Below are positions 45,880 through 64,000 of a DNA stretch of 64,000 nucleotides, one piece after another (the first letter of the stretch is position 1; every line of letters begins with the position of its first letter). Both the position numbers and the translations under genes were made by a program. The notes beneath the pieces are model-generated. The model was not told the DNA's origin. It was given only the letters and a program-made list of their open reading frames with translations, and searched no databases. This DNA is from Ovis canadensis (lineage: Eukaryota > Chordata > Mammalia > Artiodactyla > Bovidae): positions 21,182,501 through 21,246,500 of the forward strand of contig NC_091255.1 of NCBI RefSeq assembly GCF_042477335.2, in the 5' to 3' direction.

Positions 45880-47270
45880 ACAGCCAATTTTTATGGCCTC
45901 AAGACAAAGAAAATCCCTGCTGGAAGGGTGGCATTAGGTGAGTGGTTAGGATGCTACAGGGTGAGTACTAGGGTGGGTGTTTTACCTAGTATGGGATCAG
46001 GGGACTGGCCTGTTTGGATCAGGAGGCTCATGGCAACAGTTGCTATGGGGCTTGGTCACTTCCAGAGATTTTCGCCCCATGATCTTGGTACAGGGCTCCA
46101 CATCTGTGACCTTGGTCATTAGGGTTGCACAAGGGACTCTAGCCTCTTGCTCTTGGGATGGCCTCTAGGTTCCAAGGGTGTCAAGCTGAAACCTCTCTTC
46201 CAGAACATTCTCTAACTAGAACAGCAGCCAAACTCATGCAGATAAAACAGCTGCTGCCCCAGGGTGCTGGGACACCAGTGTCTAAGTGGGTGATGTCAGA
46301 GTCACCGGGAACGCAGAGAGGCGTGAGGACAGTCGCGGGCTCAGGTGCGGCTCGTGCAGGGTATGGGGTCTGGGGCGGAGGGAAGCGTGCGGCTGTGGCT
46401 CTGCGTGATGCTGCTTTGACCTGCTGGAGCTGTGAGAGGTTACGGACAAACTCAACTGGAGGCTTGAAACTAAAGAGACACCAAGAAGAAACAGGAAAAA
46501 GAAAGACAGAGGTAAGGCAAGACAGAGACGGAAAAAAAGAATTTCAAAAGGCACAGGTAAATTGGGCTCCCTGTCTCTTCCCAGTTCCCTGAGTGAGTGT
46601 CCTGAACGGAGCCTGAGAGGGAAGTGGGGCTACTGGGTCCCCAGTTCTAGTTCCTCCTGCTTGTTAGAAAGCGTAAGGAGTTCTCCAAGCTATGGATTGT
46701 GCTGCCTTTAGGACGTAATCTTTATGAAGGAGTCTAACCTATCCAAACTTCTACAGTGAGGCTGGCTGCTCACTGCACTTTAAGTCAACCAGCCCATGTT
46801 TGTTTTCCACAGGCTGTTTGGAAGAAGGCTTGATTTCTCCTGAGATCCACACCATTCTCCTTATCACATGGTTGCTTGGCTACACTGTTAGTGTTCTCCT
46901 TTTTTGCAAAACGCATAGGCTGAGAATCTTAAGTTCTGCTCTTTTTCGCTTAGCAATTCCACCTATAAATCATTTCTCTCTTCTTGCATATTACTGAATG
47001 CAGTCAGGAGGAGCCAAGCCATACCTTCAATGCTTTTATTAGAAATCTCCTAGCTAAACATCCAGCGGCATCACTTGCAAGATCCACCTTCCACAGAACT
47101 CGGGAACAGGAACACAGTTCAGCCAAGTTCTTTGCCAGTTTTTACTAAGGATCAACTTTCCTCCAATTTCCAATGTTGTTTATTTCCTCCAGAGACCTCA
47201 TCAGAATGGCCTTTACAACCCACATTTCTACCAATATTCAATTCACCATCACTTAGCTGTTCTCTAAGAA
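45880..47270. other. Intergenic DNA, no gene recognised
   Basis: Unique-looking sequence. The 144-codon open frame at 46158-46592 has a lysine-rich end encoded by A-rich DNA and no recognisable domain. Confidence 0.5.
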
Positions 47271-47274
47271 TTCT

Positions 47275-47482
47275 GATATAAAGAACTGATTCATTGGGAA
47301 AGACATTGATGCTGGGAAAGATTGAGGGTATGAAGGGAAAAGGATGACTGACGATGAGATGGTTGGATGGCATCACTGATTCAAGCAAACTCCGGGACAT
47401 AGTGAAGGACAGGGAAGCCTGGCATGCTGCAGTCCATGGGGTTGCAAAGAATCAGACATGACTGAGCAACTGAACAACAGCA
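47275..47482 (+). mobile_element. BovB LINE 3' end fragment
   Basis: 'aagaactgattcattgggaa', 'gatgagatggttggatggca' and 'aatcagacatgactgagcaa'. Confidence 0.88.
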
Positions 47483-47744
47483 AGAAGATTAAGGCTTTCT
47501 CTACAGCTCTCCTCCTCCTCTGAGGCCACACTCAAATTGCCTTTGAAGGTCCCTTCATGGCAGTGTAGGCTTTTTCTAGGCTGCATCTCAAAACTCTTCT
47601 GGCCTCTACCATTACCAGGTCCCAAAGCTGTTTTCACATTTTTAGGCTTATTACAGGAGCACCCTACTTCCTGGTACCGATTTCTGTCTTAAACCATTTG
47701 GGCTGCTATAATAAAAATTCTATGAAATGGGTGGCTTGAACAGG

Positions 47745-47912
47745 AAACATCTAGGAAAATATTTATTTGTGTTGGATCTTGGTTGCAGCATGCAGGCATG
47801 TGGCACGTGGGGTTTTTCACCACTGTGCTTGGGCTCTTCCTTGTAGTGCTGGGCACAGTGGGCTTAGTTCCCTGATCTGGCAATGAACTCACCCACCAAG
47901 GGAGTCCCATCA
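47745..47912 (-). mobile_element. tRNA-derived SINE (CHR-like)
   Basis: 'ttatttgtgttggatcttgg' and 'gttccctgatctggcaatga' in reverse orientation. Confidence 0.65.
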
Positions 47913-48519
47913 GCCTTTTGTTCTCACAGTTCTGGAGGCTGGGAAGTCCAACATCAAGGTGTCACCAAATGTGGTGCCTGCTTCACAGACTGTTATTCAT
48001 GAAAGGAGGGCATGAGAACCCTCTGGGGTGTCACATATAAGGGCACTAACACCATTCATGAGTGTTTCATTCTCGTGACCTTGTCACCTACCAAAGGCCC
48101 CACCCACCTCTTAATGTTATCATATTGAGGGCTGGGATTTCAGCATATGAGTTTTGAGGGGGTGCAAATGTCCAATTCATAGGAGCCTCCTTGCCAACAC
48201 TCGGTATTGCCAATCTTTGTAATTTTATTTACTCTGGTACGTTTATGGAATTATACTGTGATTTTAATTTGCATCTGATATCATTTTCCTATTGCCTGAA
48301 TAACTCTCCTGTGGAGGTCTGCTGATGAAAGAGTCTCAAGGCTTTAATTTTTATTTGATTCCTTTGATCTCTGTTCTAGGGAATGTATGGTGAGAGATGT
48401 ATGTATGTTGACTTGCAAGTGGGAGAAGGTGTGAGAAAATGATAGTGTGGGGTTTGACCTTTAAGGTCTGTGCTCTTCTATCAGTTCTGCTGAGATAATG
48501 CAATTACTCTTTCTCTCTT

Positions 48520-48735
48520 TAAAAAAATTTTTTAAAAACTATATTTTTGACTGTGTCGGGTCTTAGTCGCGTAACACAGGCTTTTTGGTGGCAGCACACA
48601 GATTCTCTAGTTGCAGCGCAGCAGCTTAATTGATTCATAGCACGTGGGATCTTAGTTCCCTGACCAGGAATTGAAAGCCGCGTCCCCTGCATTGCAAGGC
48701 AGATTGTTGACAACTGGCCCAGCAGGGAAGCCCCT
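48520..48735 (-). mobile_element. CHR-type SINE
   Basis: 'tgactgtgtcgggtcttagt', 'tccctgaccaggaattgaaa' and 'cccagcagggaagcccc' in reverse orientation. Confidence 0.82.
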
Positions 48736-51509
48736 ATGTCTTCTGTTGTTTGGAAGTTCTCCTTGGAGTCTAACAGAAGGTCAGACTGTCACTGTCTCGA
48801 GTTGGGGAATCAATGCCATTGCAAGATAAAATAACATGCAGAGAGTTGAAATCAGATAACTTGGAAACCACTCCACCGGAATCTCAGGCTGTCTTTATTT
48901 GATTCATACCAACAACCTCACCCCCTTTAACTTCTGAAGCACACTCTCAGATACTAGAGAGTAAGTGGAAGGGAGGAGATGAAACCAGGAAGTATAGGTT
49001 CCTAAACACACCACTGTGGACACTTGGTGCAACCAAGAGGGCGGAGGGTTAGAGGTATTAGGACTGTAGAAAGAAGCTGAGATTGAGCACAGCTCCACAG
49101 GGAGCCCAGCTTTATCAACCTCTGGCCTCGGATACGGGCATCAGGCAGCTTATATGCCCACCCCATCATGGCATCAGGAAAGACACAGGGCACTGGGTGC
49201 GCCCTAGTTAGCAACCTGAAAGCTCCAGAAGTACTATTAAGCTTTCATCAAGCTAATATGGGGTGGCCGGATCTCTGCTCCAGGGGTTGCCAAGAGGCGC
49301 GGGCCGGGGGACAACCCCGGGAACTCTCACTGGACAGCCCAGGCGCATTTGGAGCTCTCGGCTGGCCTGGTGTGGGCCTTGCTTTCATGGGAGAGTCACT
49401 GCTGCCCATCCGGTCGTCGGTTTCAACTCCTCACTCTTGACTCTCTTGTGCAGGCCAAGCCTGGGTTTGCTTTTCCCTGCGCGGTCAATGTTGCCTCCCA
49501 AGCAAGGTGCAAAGTCGGGTGCGAGAGGCGCTGCAGACCTGCTCAGGCGCCAGCCGCGCCAGGACTAATCTCTATCTGGGGCGCCCTCTGGCGGTGCTAG
49601 GTGCTGGACCTGGGCCTCCACGTTGAAGACAACGTCTCCAGTCTTCAGCGTCGGCGCGGGCTGGGCCCGCCTGGAATGTGCTGGACAGCGCCTGCCAGGC
49701 AGCGGGGCTCTGGAAACCATTCCGCTATGATTATTACCTCTCCTCTCTCCAGGTTCTGCTCTGAGCCTCAAGCTGACGCTGAGAAGACGCGAGGCAGCCT
49801 TAGCTGCTAGGAGGGCGTGATGGGGGACCATAGAGAGCCAGGGCAAATCAGTGTGGACATTTGGTTGTTGGGCCCAGCGTCATTCCTGTCTTTCTGCTCT
49901 GAGCTAGCCATTGCCCAGAGGAGCTGTACCAGGCTTCTGTCGCTGCTTCTTGGTTTTCCCCAACCCCCCCGCCGTCACAGTTAAGCCACCTCCTTTCCTG
50001 GATATTGGAGCGGGAGGGGTCGGTTCATGGAAGATGGGGGTCACCCAGAGTAGAAGAGGTATTTCTACTGTATGGAATGTGCATGAGAGGAATTCCAGGA
50101 AGTTTTTTTTTTTTTTTTTTTGCTGGAGTCACCATCTCTGAACCTGAAGGTAGGGGAGTCAGCATGGTATGGATGTGGATGGGGTCAGGTTGAGCCCCTG
50201 AAAATTGTGGAAGCTCGGCATGGCCTCAGCCTCCACACAACTCACAGGAGAAGTCTGGGTGGGCAATGGTGATGTCCTTAGTGGGGGAATTAGTACTGAT
50301 GCCAGAGAGCACGGGATTCAAATCACTGACCTCTGTTCTTCCCTGTTAGGCGCGGACTTTCTGGGACACTTCCGATTCAAACTAGCAGTGGTCACAACTG
50401 TTGAGGGATGCAAGGGATGCTTCAGAGTATTGGATCAGCGGGAAAACATTGGATTTTGGTGTGAGTTCTGTTAGGAGGCTGGAGGCAGGGGCAGCTGCAT
50501 GCTGGGGCAGGTAGGCAACCAGAGGGGCAGTGCCACTTCAGCACTGAGGACTGGACAGCACCCTCAACAGCCTGGCAAAGCCGAAGGAGTGACGGCTAGT
50601 CACTCCAGCCCAACCCCAGTGCGGCTCACTGAGGCTGGCCGTGGAACCCTTTTAGAGGGGTCTGAGCTCCAAGACCTCAGCCTCCAGGAACTTGGAGCCT
50701 GGAACCTGGGCTTATGGGGTTGGGACCAGAGCTCCAAAAGAATTATAGACTCTAGATATCACATAAACAACCCTTTGTAGCACTGCAGATCACAAATCTT
50801 TTTACAGTCACCTCTCTGCCTTGCAATAGCTCAGAAAAGTGGGAACATCTACTCTAACAGACGAGGGAGCTCAGATAGGGTAGCCAGTCTCTCCAAGTCA
50901 CACAGCCAGCAAGGGGTCTGAGCTAAGACTTGAAGGGCTGCTTGGGAATGTAGCAGATTCATCCCTACAGACTATGGCAGTGGAGGGGGGCCTTGTGGTA
51001 AGGAGATCCTGAGGGCTGATGGATCAACGCAAAGGGGTTAGGGTTAGGATTAGGGGGTGAGGGTGACTTATGACCCCAAGACAGCACTGCACATGTGGAG
51101 TGGGAAGCCTGGTAAAGCTGGACAGTGCTTGGAAGAGGAGCAGGGCTCCCAATAAAATATGACTTTGTCTATTCCTAAAGCCCAAGGTGGCATTCAAGCC
51201 CTTTTCTGGACCAGGATCTCCACCTTTGGGCCAGAGGTCACTCATCTGTTCCCTGGCCAATCAGTTCCACCCAGGGATTCTCCCTCCTGCCTTCACTCTA
51301 AGCCTTAAGCTCCCAGAGACAGTGGCTGCTAATCCCTGGGTGTTCCCAGCCCAGCGTCTGGGAAGCACTGGGCCCACAGTTAGAGCTCAATAAACATTTG
51401 TCACTGGCCAAGGCTTGTCTTCCTTTCCTGTGAGAAAAATGGCTGGGAAGAGCACCTGTGTGTCACGTGGTCTAGCTGAGTCTGGTTTGGCCAGTGTGTG
51501 GACTTCTCA

Positions 51510-51722
51510 TTTGCTGTGCTTAGTCGCTCAGTCATGCCTGACTTTTTGCCATGCCATGGACTGTGGCCCGCCAGGCTCCTCTGTCCATGGGGATTCTCCA
51601 GGCCAGAATACTGGGGTGGGTACCCTTTCCCTTCTTCAGGGGATCTTCCCAACCCAGGGATGGAACCCAGGTCTCCCGCATTGCGGGCGGATTCTTTTGC
51701 AGCTGAGCCACCAGGGAAGCCC
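51510..51722 (-). mobile_element. Bov-tA SINE
   Basis: 'atggactgtggcccgccagg', 'gaatactggggtgggtaccc' and 'agccaccagggaagccc' in reverse orientation. Confidence 0.9.
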
Positions 51723-51936
51723 AAATGAGATGTGTGGGGAGAACCCAATACCCATGCAATACTGAGAAAGTCCAAGGCAGAAGATAAGGGCATTTAGCCC
51801 CACCTATTCTCTTTAGGTATATCCAGGGCAACAGAGCCGGAGAGTGACAATGACTTGCTGAAAGTCACATAGCCGCGTAGGGACAGGCACAGGGCTATAT
51901 AACAAGTTCTTCCACGACGTGACCTAATCAGGGAGT

Positions 51937-52117
51937 GAAAGTCGCTCAGTTGTGTCCGACTCTGCGATCCCATGGACTATATACAGTCCATGAAATTCTC
52001 CAGGCCAGAATACTGGAGTGGGTAGCCGTTCCCTTCTCCAGGGGATCGTCCCAACCCAGGGATCGAACCCCAGGTCTCCCTCATTGCGGGCGGATTGTTT
52101 ACCAACTGAGCCTCAAG
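51937..52117 (-). mobile_element. Bov-tA SINE with 14-bp target-site duplication
   Basis: CCTAATCAGGGAGT occurs at 51923-51936 and again at 52118-52131. The SINE between them has 'gaatactggagtgggtagcc' and 'gatcgaaccccaggtctccc'. It lies about 230 bases upstream of the ZNHIT3 ATG and splits the promoter-proximal part of block C. Confidence 0.95.
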
Positions 52118-52345
52118 CCTAATCAGGGAGTACCCCTGACAGCGGGCTCTGGATGCGTATCGAGTGCATCGACTTTCTACTTCTCAGGCCTGGAACGATG
52201 AGTGGGATCAATCGATTGCTTTTGACGACCAGTAAGTGCTGCGCGCTGATTGGTCCTGGTTGAGGAAACGGAAGAAAGGGCGTGCACGTGGGGCTCCGCG
52301 GCCTGGGGTTGGCACGCAGTCGGGGGGCGCGTCCCGGGAGAGACC

Positions 52346-59052
<6,707 letters not shown>

Positions 59053-59264
59053 GGTGGATTGCTGTGTTGTCTGCTCCTGCTGGGAGGCCGCCACATGGGG
59101 GGCCCTGCCCAGGGGTGGCGCTGCCAGGACTCAGCGGCTGACGTCAGGTGGGCCCCCAGACCCCTTCCAGCACTGCAGGCTGGGGCGCAGGCAGGCAGAG
59201 GTACTTACGGTGGCAGACCCATATGGAGAGAGAGCTCGATGTTCAAATGGTGGTTTTTAAGTGT

Positions 59265-59270
59265 TTTATT
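59265..59270 (-). terminator. MYO19: Candidate MYO19 polyadenylation signal (AATAAA)
   Basis: The minus strand reads AATAAA about 620 bases after the MYO19 stop. It is the first such signal I see. If used, the MYO19 3' UTR overlaps the last part of the ZNHIT3 transcript. Confidence 0.4.
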
Positions 59271-59344
59271 TTTGGTACAATTAAGACATAAATATTTACT
59301 GAGTTTCCACACTCATTTGAGTAAAAACTTGCTCAGTGTTTCTA

Positions 59345-59350
59345 AATAAA
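59345..59350 (+). terminator. ZNHIT3: ZNHIT3 polyadenylation signal (AATAAA)
   Basis: AATAAA followed by a GT-rich stretch (TTTTGGTGTGGTGTTTC), 293 bases after the ZNHIT3 stop. Cleavage would be expected near 59365. Confidence 0.75.
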
Positions 59351-59888
59351 ATTTTGGTGTGGTGTTTCTTTGGTATATTGCATTGATCATTCTTGATTTA
59401 CAATCTAGTTGCTTGACATTAAATTAATCACATATTTAAATAGTAAGGTTTTGTTCCTTTTAAAGGAACTCAAGGCAAAGTTTCCCCCAGCCACAATTCT
59501 AGAGCTGATTTCAAGCTGACTTTGCCTGTGGGGTTGGAAGAGTGAGGTGCCCGCTGCAGTTATGGCCAGCACCGCTGAGTTGGATCCGTGAAGGTAGTGA
59601 AGGCCCTGATGTTTCCTAATCCTGGTTTGGTCACTGCCAACCCTGACACCCATCAGGGTGTGGAGGCAGGGGGTGCGTAGCCTGCCGCCCCAGGCCACTG
59701 GTGCAGCCGCTGGCCCGCCTGCCCGCAGAGCCACGGCTCCCTGAGTGCGCTTGGAGTCGCTGTGGGAGTCGTCTGGCAGCCGGGTGTTGATTACATGTCT
59801 CTGGCGAGGCCGCTGGCAGGAAAAGGCCTTGTGGAAACAAAGGCATAGGGGATGGCCCAGCTGGGCGAGGCTGGGAGGGGAGAAGAGG

Positions 59889-60017
59889 TCACACGTGGCC
59901 CGGCCTGTGTCTTTCCAGCAGGATCTGATTAAAGCCAGTAACACTGTCGGGCGAGGGTCCAGGGCAGGTGTCAGCGTAGCGCAGTGGAGACTTTCTGCAG
60001 TGGAACCTGATTGAGCC
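59889..60017 (-). CDS. MYO19: MYO19 terminal exon and stop
   Basis: 43 codons including the stop: [18 protein letters not shown], then a Pro-rich link, then [18 protein letters not shown] and TGA at 59891-59889. The acceptor is TCTCCCCAG. Confidence 0.93.
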   Translation of the reverse strand, partial: GSIRFHCRKSPLRYADTCPGPSPDSVTGFNQILLERHRPGHV

Positions 60018-62787
60018 CTGGGGAGAGAGACGCAGCTCAGCCCCAGCTCCCGGGAGGTCGAAGGGACCTCTTGGAGCGAAGGCTAGGAGTGCAGGGAGGT
60101 AGGGACACCCAAGGACCTGCTGGAGTCACAGCAGTGGCAGACTGAGTGTGGTTTTCCTCCTTACTCTAAAATGGTAGCAAAGTCCAAAACGGTATTAAAG
60201 ACAAACTGTCACGTCCACCTAGCATGAGATAGATGAGGAAACGCTAGGAGGGAGCGCTCTCCTGCCAAGAATATCATCTGTCCCAGTCTCAGGACTGCTT
60301 AGAGCTGGAAAGTCAAAGAGCTGCACTTGTGTTTACGCTCTGGCGGGCCTGAGTGTTGTCATGGCGATTTTATCCAGATTGTGTCCTATAGGAATTCCTC
60401 CGGTAGGAAATGCAGTTTCCTTCCTCCTGCCTTGTGTCACTTGATCCTTGTAAAAGGCGGGTATTAGCCCTTGTCTGCGCTCGCTGCCTCTTTCCCTGGC
60501 GGCTGCCCACAATATAAAACCCTGAACCACTGACTCATGTGCTTCTCAGGAATAAGATAAACCAAGGGATACAAGTGAGGGGAAAGTGTGTGTTAGTCTC
60601 GCTAGGTCGTGTCCGACTGTTGGCCACCTCATGGACTGTAGCCCGCCAGGCTCCTCTGTCCCTGGGAGTTTCTAGGCGAGAATAGTGGAGTGGGGCGCCA
60701 GTTCCTCCTCCAGGGGATCCCAACCCAGGGAACGAGCCCGGGTCTCCTGTATTGCAGGCGGATTCTTTACCGTCAGAGCCACCAGGGAAGCCCAAGTAGG
60801 GGGAAGCGTGGTGCTAAATCCAGCGCCACTGGAGGGAAAAGCTGCTGTTACCACGACCCATTTTTCTGGAAGTAGGACTAATTTAAAGATGAGTCAGAAG
60901 AGATGCTGCAACACTTGGAGGCAGCTTTTCACCAGTGGAAGGGCTTTGGAAAACCCTAACTGTAATGATGGGGACGACGCGACTGCTGCCAGCTGGGGTG
61001 CGCAGGGTTCGGAGGCCTTCGTCTCAGCCTCAGTCCCGCTCCTGCTGAGACCCCTGGCTCTGCCCCCCACCCCGCACCCCAGTCCGAATGCCAGCCCCAT
61101 CGCATGGCGCACCTGAGGCAGCGCTCGGATGGACAGGACTCCAGCTTGTTCTTGGGCCGTCTGGATGGCGCAGCTCCTGGGGCTGCCCACAGGGAGCTGG
61201 AGGCAGGCGAAGACCACCAGCTTCCTCTGAAAGCCGTGAACACCCACCGCTGCGTTGGCCAGGGCCAGTCCCAGGGGCCAGAGGCGGGTTATTGCGCCCT
61301 GGAGCCTGGTCTGAGCCAGGGGCAGTGGGCTGGAGCTCGGGGAGCAGGGAGCTTGAGATGAGTGTTTTTCTTCCACACCATCCAGTTCTTCAGAAGCAAG
61401 GAAGGCCATTCTGATCTTAAAAAAGAACACCACATCACAGCTTTCTCTTAATGGAAAACAGAAACCAAAAGGCTCTTTGGTGATTCACCCTTAACAAAGT
61501 GAACTGAAGGGCACCTGGCTGGATGCGGCACAAGCCTGTACCCACGGCAGCTGTGCTGAGGCTTCACATTCTTTATTCAAAATAACAGCCTTTGGGGTGT
61601 GCTCAGAGCAGGGGGCCTGAAGAAATGGCTTGTCTGTTTATAACACACCCGACAGGAATCTGGGTTCACTGTAACAAGGGGCATAAAACGTGTGGCCTTC
61701 CTATGAACAGAAACCCAACACGTGTCCCCCTGACCTCCACGTGGCTGCTGGGCAGGGCCAGTACTGGAAGGAAAGCCGCAGCACGTAGTGGGGGAGCTTG
61801 CCACCTGGAGCCTGTCTAGTCCACGCCTGGGTGGGCCAGGAGTGGTCTCATAAAGGGTCTGAACCTCTCATTTCAAGGAGAAAAAGATTCCAACTGTGTG
61901 GGAAAGGCAAAACTGTGGAGATCAGTGGTTGTCAGGAGTTTGCAGAGGAATATACAGAGTACAGAAGTTTTCATGAGCAGTGGAAGTACTTTGAGCGACA
62001 TTATGGATATATGTGGTCATACTTTTGTCCAAACCCACAGAGTATGGAACTGCTCTGCCCATTGGAGTGAGCCCTAAGGTGACCTGGGGATGTTCTGATT
62101 ATGTGTCAGCGCAGTCATCCTTGGTCTAAAAAGAAAAAGAGAAGAGGTACCATTCTGTTGATAATGGCTGTTCATGTGAGGGAAGGCCATATGTGGGGAA
62201 TTTCTGTACATTCCTGTCAAGTTTTATTTTAAACCTAAAACTGCTTTAAAAAAAGAAAAAGATCTCCAAAAAAAATTTAACACTCAGGTAGACACTTTTG
62301 GCAAAACTTTTGTTTCACTTTTATATATATATACATATTATATATGTGTGTGTGTTTGTTGGATTGTGATAAAAAATATATATTTTTTTAGATCAAAGAA
62401 GCCTGCAGGCCACTGTGGTTAATTATGCTGGCAAATAAAAGCATAAATTAACCTAAAAAAAAAAAATCCGCCTTATTGAGATCTAATTGATACACTGTAA
62501 AATTCACGCTTTTAAAGTGTATGGCTGTGTGAGTTTTAGTGTATTCCCGGAGTGCCTTGTACCCGTCACAGCTGTCCTGCCGCATGGCTGGCACGGTGCC
62601 CACATCACTCGTGAGGCCCTGCGGTCACCTGCCCCGAGGGCAGGGCCAGTCCCCAGCCTGGGCCCATCACTGGCCGCCCTGACCTCCGGCTCAGCACTTA
62701 CCCTCCACTCCCGCCACGCACGCTTGATGACAGTGGCAGCCGCGTGCAGCCGCCGGACGTGCTTCCGAGCCAGCCAGGAACGGACGG
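59889..62787 (-). CDS. MYO19: Myosin XIX, 3' part only (last three coding exons)
   Basis: MYO19 is the plus-end-directed actin motor of the mitochondrial outer membrane. Three minus-strand exons are present: 62787-62702, 61415-61113 and 59889-60017. The first has an IQ-like light-chain-binding segment ([14 protein letters not shown]). The other two encode about 143 residues of the tail (MyMOMA) domain that docks the motor on mitochondria, including [14 protein letters not shown], then [12 protein letters not shown] and the C-terminal [14 protein letters not shown]. Phases agree (62702 end phase 0; 61113 end phase 0) and splice sites are canonical. The motor head and upstream IQ region would lie beyond position 64000; I found no further exon between 62788 and 64000. 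The gene is convergent with ZNHIT3, with stop codons about 840 bases apart. Confidence 0.93.
60585..60796 (-). mobile_element. Bov-tA SINE in the last MYO19 intron
   Basis: 'atggactgtagcccgccagg', 'agaatagtggagtggggcgc' and 'agccaccagggaagccc' in reverse orientation. Confidence 0.92.
61113..61415 (-). CDS. MYO19: MYO19 penultimate exon
   Basis: 303 bases (101 codons, phase 0 at both ends) from [18 protein letters not shown] through [18 protein letters not shown] to SIRALPQ. The donor is CAG|GTGCG. A broken copy of this exon lies at about 34056-34330. Confidence 0.92.
61870..62275 (+). mobile_element. Old L1 (L1M-type) 3' UTR
   Basis: 'gatcagtggttgtcaggagt', 'cttttgtccaaacccacag', 'gatgttctgattatgtgtca' and the end 'aacctaaaactgctttaaaa' follow the L1M 3' UTR in order. 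The 90-codon open frame at 61798-62070 falls inside it. It lies in a MYO19 intron. Confidence 0.85.
62300..62560. repeat. AT-rich/TG repeat and L1-like fragment
   Basis: 'tatatatatatacatattat' followed by a short TG run, an A-rich run (62455-62466) and 'ttattgagatctaattgata', an old L1 motif. Confidence 0.55.
62702..62787 (-). CDS. MYO19: MYO19 exon with IQ segment
   Basis: 86 bases coding [14 protein letters not shown] then [14 protein letters not shown], basic and Trp/Arg-rich as in an IQ motif. Acceptor is CCCCTCAG and donor GTAAGT on the minus strand. Confidence 0.88.
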
Positions 62788-64000
62788 CTGAGGGGTTTGT
62801 CCGGAAACAGGAAACCAGAGTTAACATGCTGGTTAGAGCTCTTGGTAAACCAGGCTACACCAGCGCCAGAGCTGCCGTAAACGTGGGAATGAACGGCGGC
62901 ACCCGCGTGAGGCCAGGGACCAAGTCAATGGGACATGGACCTGGCTCTGAAAAACAGTGCTCAGACCTGCAGGCAGATGCCTACAGCCAAGGGGAAGCTG
63001 CCACCTCCCACCCTGGGCAGCGCCCAGGGAGCACGAGGGGTCTCAACTGTCTGCACCTTTTAAAACGACCTCTAAAAAAAAACAAAAAAAATGACCTCTA
63101 TTTTTGGAAGCCCTCATTTGAATTTGCTCGCTCGCCTTATGAATCCGTGATAGATGCCACCACACACCCACACCTGGTGAAGGTCATAGCTACTGGACGG
63201 GAGACTGATCATGGGGCAATTTTAATTTTCTCCTTTTGAAATAACGCATTTTCTGGTTTCTTGGTACAGTCACTCAGAAAAAGGGCTATTTGGTAAAGAC
63301 AGGAAAGTCACCGGTTATCAACCCAGGTAGTTTTGCAGCACCCTTCATATTTTTCAGGCCTACACACACACACCCCTTAGGAAGGTGGCATCACCTTGCT
63401 GTGTAAGCACATCATGCAGGTTTAAGCATCAGATTGGAAGTGGGGTTCCCATGAAACTAAAAATATTCTTCAAGAACACTTCTTAGCTGGATCACAAGGA
63501 TGGGTCCATAATGTAGCCATGCCTCCACCAGCATCAGATACTTGGGTTGTTTCTAGTATTTTTGCTTTTTAAAGTGAGGCTGTCTCATGGTTCATACATT
63601 GCTTCTCTGTTTCATCAGATCTTACTGGTTTTTACCTTCTTAAGCGCAACAAGCCCAGGAACCCAGGTGATGATGGGAGTTGGTGTCAAGGGGAATACTA
63701 CATGACAAACATAGCTAGCTGGGACTGGGGGAGGGGGATTCAAGGCGACTTCTGAGCCTCTGCCACCTATGGAGCACCCTTAGTTGGGGTGGGACGTGGT
63801 CTGCACTGAACCGGGGGTGCTCTGGGTGAGCTGGACAGGGAATTGGAGGCCCAGCACACCACAGGGTCATGCAGTTAACATCTAGAGGCTGGGACACAGG
63901 CCGCTTTGGCCTGTGGGGACTCTAGGAGCAGCGTCTCAAGGGAAACGGGTATCCTGTGGGGCCATGTGCAGCTGCAGAGATGGCCGCCCCTGGGCCCACC
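62788..64000. other. MYO19 intronic sequence, no exon recognised
   Basis: No segment on the minus strand reads as a myosin exon with splice sites. A 250-codon plus-strand open frame (62487-63239) runs across the MYO19 IQ exon and has no recognisable domain. Confidence 0.5.

Noticed and set aside
61798..62070. 90-codon frame with a protein-like look (aromatic-rich)
   Set aside because: The sequence follows the 3' UTR of an old L1 element in order, so it is repeat-derived.
62487..63239. 250-codon plus-strand open frame
   Set aside because: It overlaps the MYO19 IQ exon on the opposite strand, begins in an old L1 fragment and has no recognisable domain.

Overview
This window is nuclear DNA from a ruminant (cattle, sheep, goat, deer or a close relative). 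The evidence is spliced vertebrate genes and a dense load of BovB LINEs, Bov-A2 and Bov-tA SINEs and cetartiodactyl CHR-type SINEs. The exact species cannot be named from sequence alone. There is no prokaryotic-style operon, CRISPR array or rRNA/tRNA gene, and almost all of the long open frames are chance or repeat-derived.

Three protein-coding genes are supported, each by exon homology together with splice-site and reading-frame consistency. (1) CA4, the GPI-anchored carbonic anhydrase IV, is complete on the minus strand: eight exons between 21339 and 13832 give 312 residues, with all catalytic residues present, a TATA box and a polyadenylation signal. (2) ZNHIT3, the HIT zinc-finger protein of box C/D snoRNP assembly, is complete on the plus strand: five exons between 52346 and 59052 give 156 residues. 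(3) MYO19, the mitochondrial myosin, is represented by its last three exons on the minus strand (62787 down to 59889), tail-to-tail with ZNHIT3. The rest of MYO19 lies to the right of the window.

Layout: 1-13.7 kb is repeat-rich flanking DNA 3' of CA4. 13.7-21.4 kb is CA4 with its CpG-island promoter. 21.5-28.9 kb is upstream intergenic DNA holding an LTR split by a Bov-A2 SINE. 28.9-34.3 kb (block A), 43.0-43.9 kb (block B) and 48.9-61.4 kb (block C) are old paralogous copies of one segment in the same orientation. Block C carries the functional ZNHIT3 and the MYO19 tail. Block A keeps a diverged copy of the ZNHIT3 promoter and a dead MYO19 exon but has lost ZNHIT3 itself. Between A and B lies a near-full-length BovB LINE (35683-38950) whose 5' part is inverted; it is bounded by an 11-bp target-site duplication, the signature of twin priming.

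The three genes belong to different pathways (extracellular CO2/bicarbonate exchange, snoRNP biogenesis, mitochondrial transport), and nothing suggests that they work together. The most interesting structure is the unannotated, partly triplicated block around the ZNHIT3 promoter and MYO19 tail. Its relative age can be bracketed by SINEs that interrupt one copy and not another.
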